This document shows positions 4,674 through 9,601 of a DNA stretch of 9,601 nucleotides, in pieces (position 1 is the first letter of the stretch; each line of letters opens with the position of its first letter). This stretch comes from an uncultured Coriobacteriaceae bacterium (GTDB lineage Bacteria > Actinomycetota > Coriobacteriia > Coriobacteriales > QAMH01): positions 1 to 9,601 of the forward strand of contig UQUH01000060.1 of assembly GCA_900544245.1 (NCBI GenBank). Reading direction: 5' to 3'. A program made the position numbers and the translations under genes. The notes under the pieces are model-generated. The model did no database searches. It saw only the letters and a list, made by a program, of their open reading frames with translations, and was not told the origin of the DNA.

Positions 4674-7385
4674 CTAGTCAGTGGTGTCGATCTCGTCTTC
4701 CTCGATGTCGTCTTCCACGTCGGCGGGGACCTCGGTCTTCATCTGGCCCGAAATCTCCTCGGTCAGAAGCTCGGTCTGTCCCTCGATGATCTCCTTCTTC
4801 TTTTTCTTGCCGGCAGCCACACGGGCCACGGCGACCACGCGGTCGGAATCGTCGACGTTCATGACCTTGACGCCCTGGGTCGCGCGCGAGAGCTCGGAGA
4901 TGTCGCCGGCCTTCACGCGAATCACGACGCCTTCCTCGGAGACGATCATCATCTCGTGCTTCTCGTTGATGATCTTCATCGCGGCGATCATGCCCTTCTT
5001 GTCGGTCATCTTGATCGTCGACATGCCGCCACCACCGCGGTGATGCTCGGTGTACTCGGTGACCTTGGTGCGCTTGCCATAACCGCGCTCGGTGATGACG
5101 AAGAGGTCACTGTCGTCGGGCGCGATCTCCATGCCGAGCACGCGATCGCCTCCTGCGACGTCGATGCGGATACCGTGGACGCCCGTAGTGTCACGACCCA
5201 TGGGCCGCGCCTCGGACTCGTCGAAGCGGATGGCCTTGCCGGCGCTGCTCACCATCATGACCTTCATGCCCGGTGCCACGCGGCGCACGGCGATGAGCTC
5301 GTCGGCATCGCGCAGGTTGATGGCGATGAGGCCGTTGGAGCGCACGTTCTTGTACGCGTCGAAGGCCGTCTTCTTGATCATGCCATGCGCGGTTGCGAAC
5401 AGCAGGTACTCGTCGGCCGGGAAGTCACGCGTGTTGATGACAGTCGCGACCTTCTCGTCGTCCTCGATGGGAAGCAGGTTGACCACGGGCGTGCCCTTGG
5501 CCTGACGGCTGCCGAGCGGAATCTGGTGCACCTTCTGGCGATAGACCTTACCCTTGTTGGTGAAGAAGAGCATGTAGTCATGCGTAGAGGCGATGAAGAG
5601 CTGCTCGACGAAGTCGTTTTCCTTGAGCTTGACGCCACTCATACCCTTGCCGCCGCGCTTCTGCTGGCGGTAGGTGGCAACGGGCAGGCGCTTGATGTAG
5701 CCGCTGCGCGTGATCGTGACGACCATGTCCTCGTCGGCGATGAGGTCCTCGATGTCGAGATCGCGAGCCTCGTCGGCGATCTCGGTACGACGCTTGTCGG
5801 CGTAGCGACGCTTGATCTCAAGCATCTCGTCGCGGATGATCTCCTTGACAAGGTTCTCGTCGCCCAAGACGCGCTTGTAATAGGCGATCTTCTCGCGCAG
5901 CTCGGCGAGCTCGGTCTCGATCTTCTCGCGCTCGAGTCCGGTCAGACGGCGCAGACGCATCTCGAGGATGTGATTTGCCTGGACCTCGGAAAGCCCGAAG
6001 CGCTCGATGAGACGCGCGCGTGCCTCGGCATCATCGCGCGAGGAACGGATGATGGAAATGACCTCGTCGATGTTGTCGAGCGCGATGACCAGACCCTCGA
6101 GGATGTGGGCACGCTCCTCGGCCTTGCGCAGCTCGTAGCGCGTGCGACGCTGAATGACGTCGATCTGATGGTCGATGTAGTTGTACAGCATGTCCTTGAG
6201 GCCCAGGACGTGCGGCACGCCGTTGACCAACGCGAGGTTGTTGATGCCGAAGCCCGTCTGCAGCTGCGTGTGCTTGTAGAGCTTGTTGAGGACGACCTGC
6301 GGCTCCTCGCCACGCTTGAGGTCGATGACGATGCGCATGCCCTTGCGGTCGGACTCGTCGTTGAGGCCGGAAATCTCCGTGACGGTCTTCTGCTTGACTA
6401 GATCGGCGATCTTCTCGATGAGCTTGGCCTTGTTGACCTGGTAGGGAATCTCGGTCACGACGATGCGGTTGCGGCCTGACGTGCTCTTCTCCACATGTGC
6501 CTTGGCGCGGATGGTAATGGAGCCGCGACCCGTTTCGTAGGCCTCGCGGATGCCGCTGCGGCCCATGATGGTCGCACCCGTCGGGAAGTCAGGGCCGGGC
6601 ATGATCTGCAAGATCTCGTCGAGCGAGATGTCCGGGTTCTCCATGACGGCGATGGTCGCGTCGATGGCCTCGCCCAGGTTGTGGGGCGGGATGTTCGTAG
6701 CCATGCCGACGGCGATGCCGGGGGAGCCGTTGACGAGCAGATTGGGGAAGCGCGCGGGGAGCACCTTGGGTTCCTGCAGCGATTCGTCGTAGTTGGGCTG
6801 CCAGTCGACGGTCTCTTTCTCGAGATCGGCCAGAAGCTCCATGGCCGGCTTGTTCAGTCGGGCTTCGGTGTAACGCATGGCTGCGGCACCATCGCCGTCG
6901 ATGGAACCGAAGTTACCATGGCCGTCGATGAGCGGGACACGCATGGAGAAGTCCTGCGCGAGACGCACGAGCGTGTCGTAGATGGCGGCATCACCATGGG
7001 GGTGATACTTACCCATGCAGTCACCGACGGGACGTGCGCACTTGACGTGGGGCTTGTTGGGCGTGATGCCGCTTTCGTTCATCGCGTAAAGGATGCGACG
7101 ATGGACGGGCTTGAGGCCGTCGCGCACGTCGGGTAGCGCGCGGGCCACGATGACCGACATCGAGTACTCGAGGAACGAAGTGCGCATCTCACGCGCGAAA
7201 TCGGTCTCGGAAACCTTGCCCACGTTGATATCGAGCGTGCCTATGCCGTGATTGATCTTAGCCTCGAGGCTCTCCTCCTGCTCGACCTCTTCGCTGTCCT
7301 CGATCACGGTCGCCTCGACCTCGGTGAACTCGTCGTCACCCATGAGGGATTCCTGGTTGTCGTTGTTGAAGGTATCGTCTGCCAT
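4674..7385 (-). CDS. gyrA: DNA gyrase subunit A
   Basis: 903 residues. GyrA forms the A2B2 gyrase with GyrB, cuts and passes DNA through a covalent tyrosyl link, and wraps DNA to add negative supercoils. Seen: the breakage-reunion domain starts at about residue 68 (SFLEYSMSVIVARALPDVRDG); catalytic Tyr172 in AAMRYTEARL with Arg171; quinolone region HPHGDAAIYD with Ala133 and Asp137 at the E. coli Ser83 and Asp87 positions. The GyrA box QKRGGKG (575-581) starts the beta-pinwheel C-terminal domain (about 545-858) and separates GyrA from ParC. Odd: an acidic N-terminal extension of about 50 residues relative to E. coli, and a C-terminal tail of five lysines (860-864) then a strongly acidic end. 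The start is set by AAGGAGG eight bases upstream (7400-7394), so the extension looks genuine. The gap to the gyrB stop is 13 bases. Confidence 0.98.
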   Translation of the reverse strand: MADDTFNNDNQESLMGDDEFTEVEATVIEDSEEVEQEESLEAKINHGIGTLDINVGKVSETDFAREMRTSFLEYSMSVIVARALPDVRDGLKPVHRRILYAMNESGITPNKPHVKCARPVGDCMGKYHPHGDAAIYDTLVRLAQDFSMRVPLIDGHGNFGSIDGDGAAAMRYTEARLNKPAMELLADLEKETVDWQPNYDESLQEPKVLPARFPNLLVNGSPGIAVGMATNIPPHNLGEAIDATIAVMENPDISLDEILQIMPGPDFPTGATIMGRSGIREAYETGRGSITIRAKAHVEKSTSGRNRIVVTEIPYQVNKAKLIEKIADLVKQKTVTEISGLNDESDRKGMRIVIDLKRGEEPQVVLNKLYKHTQLQTGFGINNLALVNGVPHVLGLKDMLYNYIDHQIDVIQRRTRYELRKAEERAHILEGLVIALDNIDEVISIIRSSRDDAEARARLIERFGLSEVQANHILEMRLRRLTGLEREKIETELAELREKIAYYKRVLGDENLVKEIIRDEMLEIKRRYADKRRTEIADEARDLDIEDLIADEDMVVTITRSGYIKRLPVATYRQQKRGGKGMSGVKLKENDFVEQLFIASTHDYMLFFTNKGKVYRQKVHQIPLGSRQAKGTPVVNLLPIEDDEKVATVINTRDFPADEYLLFATAHGMIKKTAFDAYKNVRSNGLIAINLRDADELIAVRRVAPGMKVMMVSSAGKAIRFDESEARPMGRDTTGVHGIRIDVAGGDRVLGMEIAPDDSDLFVITERGYGKRTKVTEYTEHHRGGGGMSTIKMTDKKGMIAAMKIINEKHEMMIVSEEGVVIRVKAGDISELSRATQGVKVMNVDDSDRVVAVARVAAGKKKKKEIIEGQTELLTEEISGQMKTEVPADVEDDIEEDEIDTTD

Positions 7386-7393
7386 TGTTCATC

Positions 7394-7400
7394 CCTCCTT
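7394..7400 (-). promoter_or_regulatory. gyrA Shine-Dalgarno overlapping the gyrB stop codon
   Basis: AAGGAGG on the minus strand shares its first two A bases with the gyrB TAA stop (7401-7399) and ends eight bases before the gyrA ATG. A ribosome finishing gyrB would sit on this site, which favours coupled synthesis of the two subunits. Confidence 0.9.
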
Positions 7401-9336
7401 AGATGTCGAGGAAGCGCTCGTCAATGTCGGCCGCATGCTCGGTGATGAAGGTGCGGCGGCACTCGACGTCGTTTCCCATGAGTTCGTTGACGACGCGGTC
7501 AACCTCGGTCATATCGGAAATCTCGACCTGGCGCAGCGTGCGGCGCTCGGGGTCCATCGTGGTCTCCCAGAGCTGCTCGGGGTCCATCTCACCCAGACCC
7601 TTGTAGCGTTGCACATCGTATTTCTCGGGATTGTCGAGGTTATTCATGCACTCCTTGAGTGCCTCGTCGTTGTAGAGGTACTGGATGACCTTACCCGTGC
7701 GTGAGTTCTTCTTCTTGAGGCCATAGAGTGGCGGGCACGCTATGTAGATGTAGCCGCGCTTGATGAGCTCGGGCATGAAGCGGAAGAAGAAGGTGAGCAG
7801 CAGGATGGCGATGTGCGCGCCGTCGACGTCGGCATCGGTCATGATGATGATGCGGTGGTAGCGCGCCTTGTCGGCGTCGAAGCCCTCACCGTATCCCGTC
7901 CCGATGGCCGTGATGAGCGAGTTGATGGTGTCCGAGGACAGCGCACGATGTTCCTGCACGCGCTCGACGTTGAGAATCTTGCCGCGCAGGGGAAGAATTG
8001 CCTGGTAGCTGCGCTCGCGCGCCTGCTTTGCCGATCCACCTGCGGAGTCACCCTCGACGATGTAGAGCTCGGTGAGCGCTGGGTCGCGCACGGAACAATC
8101 GGCGAGCTTGCCGGGAAGTCCGGCGCCTTCGAGAGCACCCTTGCGACGCGTGAGGTCGCGGGCCTTGCGAGCGGCAGCGCGGGCCTTGCCGGCCTGGATG
8201 GCCTTCTGGACAATCATCTTCGCGGGCTTGGGATTCTCGTCGAGATATTCGGCAAGTCCCTTGTTGACAGCGCCGATGACGAGACCACGTACCTCGGGAT
8301 TGCCGAGTTTTGCCTTCGTCTGACCCTCGAACTGCGGCTCGTGCAGACGAACGGAAATGACGGCCGAGAGACCCTCGCGGCAGTCCTCACCGGAGAGGTT
8401 CTCGTCCTTTTCCTTGAGGAGATTCTTCTTGCGCGCATACTCGTTGATCGTCTTGGTCAACGCCGTGCGGAAGCCCTCGAGATGCGTGCCACCATCGGTC
8501 GTGTCAATATTGTTGGCAAACGAGCGGACGTTTTCGGAGTACGTCTCGGTCCATTGCATCGATATCTCGACCTCGCCGGCCTCGCTTTCGGCCTCGAAGT
8601 ACACGGGCTTCTCGTTGATGATGGCCTTGCCCTCGTTCATGTACCCGACGAAGTCGATGATGCCACCCTTGTACTGGAAGACTTCGGTTTGGGGCTCTTC
8701 GCCACGATCATCGCAGAAGACGATCTTGAGACCCTTGTTGAGGAAGGCCGTCTGACGGAAGTGGATGCGCAGCGTCTCGTAATCGAACTCGACGGTCTGG
8801 AAGATTTCGGGATCGGGCCAGAAGGTGATGGTCGTGCCGGTCTTCTCGGTCTTGCCCACCTCGATGATCTTTTGGACGGTTTTGCCACGCGAAAACTCCA
8901 TCTCCCAGATGGCACCATCGCGCTTGACCTGGGCAACCACTTTGGAAGACAGGGCGTTGACGACAGAAACGCCGACGCCGTGCAGGCCGCCGGACACCTT
9001 ATAACCGCTGCCGCCGAACTTGCCGCCGGCGTTGAGGATAGTGAGGACAACTTCGAGCGTCGACATGTTCTTGCGCTTGGGATGTTCCTCGACGGGAATG
9101 CCGCGACCGTCGTCGACGACGGTGCACGAACCATCCTTGTTGAGGGTTACGTCGATTTGGCTGCAAAATCCTGCGAGCGCCTCGTCGACGGAATTATCGA
9201 CAACCTCATAGACGAGATGATGGAGGCCCTTGGGGCCCGTCGATCCGATGTACATGCCAGGGCGCTTGCGAACATGTTCCAGACCCTCGAGGATTTGGAT
9301 GTCTTGTGCGCCGTAGCTGCTTTCTTGTTCAGTCAT
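7399..9336 (-). CDS. gyrB: DNA gyrase subunit B
   Basis: 645 residues from ATG 9336. GyrB supplies the ATPase and the metal-binding TOPRIM site of gyrase. Seen: a GHKL ATPase with EVVDNSVDEA (E44 the probable catalytic base, N48), DDGRGIP (D75, R78), GGLHGVGVSVVNALS (117-131), R139 at the E. coli Arg136 position, and QTK with K341. The TOPRIM part has PLRGKILNVE (449-458), EGDSAGG (E428) and DADVDG (D501, D503), then QRYKGLGEMDPEQLWETTMDP and the C-terminal RRTFI. It lacks the roughly 170-residue insert of E. coli GyrB, as is usual in Gram-positives. Start: AGGAG (9345-9341) is four bases before ATG 9336 and only one before the adjacent ATG 9339, so 9336 is preferred. The frame is open back to ATG 9444, but those extra residues do not resemble GyrB and overlap the leader hairpins. 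First gene of the gyrBA operon. Confidence 0.98.
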   Translation of the reverse strand: MTEQESSYGAQDIQILEGLEHVRKRPGMYIGSTGPKGLHHLVYEVVDNSVDEALAGFCSQIDVTLNKDGSCTVVDDGRGIPVEEHPKRKNMSTLEVVLTILNAGGKFGGSGYKVSGGLHGVGVSVVNALSSKVVAQVKRDGAIWEMEFSRGKTVQKIIEVGKTEKTGTTITFWPDPEIFQTVEFDYETLRIHFRQTAFLNKGLKIVFCDDRGEEPQTEVFQYKGGIIDFVGYMNEGKAIINEKPVYFEAESEAGEVEISMQWTETYSENVRSFANNIDTTDGGTHLEGFRTALTKTINEYARKKNLLKEKDENLSGEDCREGLSAVISVRLHEPQFEGQTKAKLGNPEVRGLVIGAVNKGLAEYLDENPKPAKMIVQKAIQAGKARAAARKARDLTRRKGALEGAGLPGKLADCSVRDPALTELYIVEGDSAGGSAKQARERSYQAILPLRGKILNVERVQEHRALSSDTINSLITAIGTGYGEGFDADKARYHRIIIMTDADVDGAHIAILLLTFFFRFMPELIKRGYIYIACPPLYGLKKKNSRTGKVIQYLYNDEALKECMNNLDNPEKYDVQRYKGLGEMDPEQLWETTMDPERRTLRQVEISDMTEVDRVVNELMGNDVECRRTFITEHAADIDERFLDI

Positions 9337-9353
9337 CATTCTCCTAACACTCA

Positions 9354-9379
9354 GGAAGCGCACCATACGGTACGCTTCC
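9354..9379 (-). promoter_or_regulatory. Leader hairpin just upstream of the gyrB ribosome binding site
   Basis: Minus-strand RNA folds as an 11-bp stem, GGAAGCGUACC with GGUGCGCUUCC, around the loop GUAU. Pairing is continuous only in the gyrB sense RNA, through a U-G wobble; the other strand has a C/A mismatch. It ends eight bases before AGGAG, so it could affect translation or mRNA stability. Confidence 0.65.
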
Positions 9380-9384
9380 GCCAT

Positions 9385-9414
9385 TGCATAGAATGCTCGG
9401 CACATTCTAGTGCA
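9385..9414. promoter_or_regulatory. Second leader dyad of gyrB
   Basis: Arms TGCATAGAATG (9385-9395) and CATTCTA-G-TGCA (9403-9414) pair over 11 bp with a single bulged base (9410) and a 7-base loop. It lies five bases from the next hairpin. The TAGAAT it contains on the minus strand (9409-9404) resembles a -10 box but has no matching -35. Confidence 0.6.
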
Positions 9415-9434
9415 TTTATCAGGTGATTTTGTTC

Positions 9435-9458
9435 TAAAACACAATATTTTGTGTTTTA
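9435..9458. promoter_or_regulatory. AT-rich inverted repeat, possible gyrB operator/promoter region
   Basis: TAAAACACAA (9435-9444) and TTGTGTTTTA (9449-9458) are perfect 10-bp arms around TATT. A tentative gyrB promoter overlaps it: TTGTGT (9444-9439) and GATAAA (9420-9415), 18-base spacer, minus strand. Both boxes are imperfect, so the promoter call is weak; the dyad itself is clear. Confidence 0.5.
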
Positions 9459-9499
9459 AGGGCTTTTCGGTTCCATGTATGGGGATGAGGTGCTGGAAA

Positions 9500-9542
9500 A
9501 TCTTGAAATGCGTTACAACGCAAATTTGTAGCGATTCAAGAT
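9500..9542. repeat. Nested inverted repeats upstream of gyrB
   Basis: An outer pair ATCTTGAA (9500-9507) and TTCAAGAT (9535-9542) encloses an inner perfect pair TGCGTT (9509-9514) and AACGCA (9517-9522), with an 8-base palindrome CAAATTTG at 9521-9528. Function is unknown; it could be part of the gyrB control region or belong to the gene beyond the right edge. Confidence 0.5.
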
Positions 9543-9561
9543 ATTCGACAAGGTCAAGAAT

Positions 9562-9594
9562 ATGAGACAGTTGCTCAGGGACGCCGTCTCATTC
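9562..9594 (+). repeat. 33-base hairpin repeat element, copy 2 (upstream of gyrB)
   Basis: ATGAGACAGTTGCTCAG (9562-9578), seven bases GGACGCC, then GTCTCATTC (9586-9594). The outer 17 and 9 bases are identical to copy 1 at 4635-4667; by my count 28 of 33 positions match. The orientation is opposite to copy 1. The outer stem ATGAGAC/GTCTCAT is kept, but the inner pairing seen in copy 1 is lost. Confidence 0.85.
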
Positions 9595-9601
9595 ACAAAT
9601 G

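Noticed and set aside
4671..6401. Long open frame on the plus strand opposite gyrA (576 codons)
   Set aside because: It lies entirely antisense to gyrA. GC-biased codons keep the opposite frame open, and the product is a low-complexity Leu/Asp/Val/His-rich string without motifs.
7813..9426. Long open frame on the plus strand opposite gyrB (537 codons)
   Set aside because: Antisense to gyrB, for the same composition reason; no recognisable domain and no convincing ribosome binding site.
9337..9444. N-terminally longer GyrB starting at 9444
   Set aside because: The extra 36 residues do not resemble GyrB, and the good Shine-Dalgarno lies directly before 9339/9336.

Overview
The window looks like chromosomal DNA from a Gram-positive, fairly GC-rich bacterium, most likely an Actinomycetota of the Coriobacteriia type (Eggerthellaceae, Atopobiaceae or Coriobacteriaceae). 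The clues are the order gyrB-gyrA-tRNA-Ile(GAT)-tRNA-Ala(TGC), a GyrA that naturally carries alanine in the quinolone region, and a secreted repeat protein of a style common in gut Coriobacteriia. The class is inferred from gene style, not proven.

Right half (about 4.2-9.6 kb), all read on the minus strand: gyrB (start chosen at 9336) and gyrA (start 7385) form a tightly coupled operon with a 13-base gap. Together they encode DNA gyrase, the type II topoisomerase that adds negative supercoils. Downstream come two hairpins, tRNA-Ile, a perfect 16-bp inverted repeat, tRNA-Ala and a clear intrinsic terminator. The gyrB leader is unusually rich in dyad symmetry. A 33-base hairpin element occurs in two inverted copies that bracket the gyrBA operon.

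Left half (1-4.2 kb), accessory in character: two divergent genes share a spacer of about 315 bases. On the plus strand is a stand-alone AlbA_2/Schlafen-like protein with a GHKL-type ATPase-like region and a C-terminal winged helix, behind a near-consensus promoter that carries an inverted repeat in its spacer. On the minus strand is a large secreted surface protein with InlB-type (Listeria-Bacteroides) repeats, cut by the left edge of the window. Its middle third is clearly AT-richer than its ends, which suggests domain exchange. Three TTACATAAC-like direct repeats, possibly a remnant of an IS end, lie between the AlbA_2 gene and the tRNA block.

The housekeeping block is identified with high confidence. 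The divergent regulator/surface-protein pair is the only candidate for an undescribed functional unit, and the evidence for linked function is positional only. No CRISPR array, intact transposase or complete mobile element is visible.
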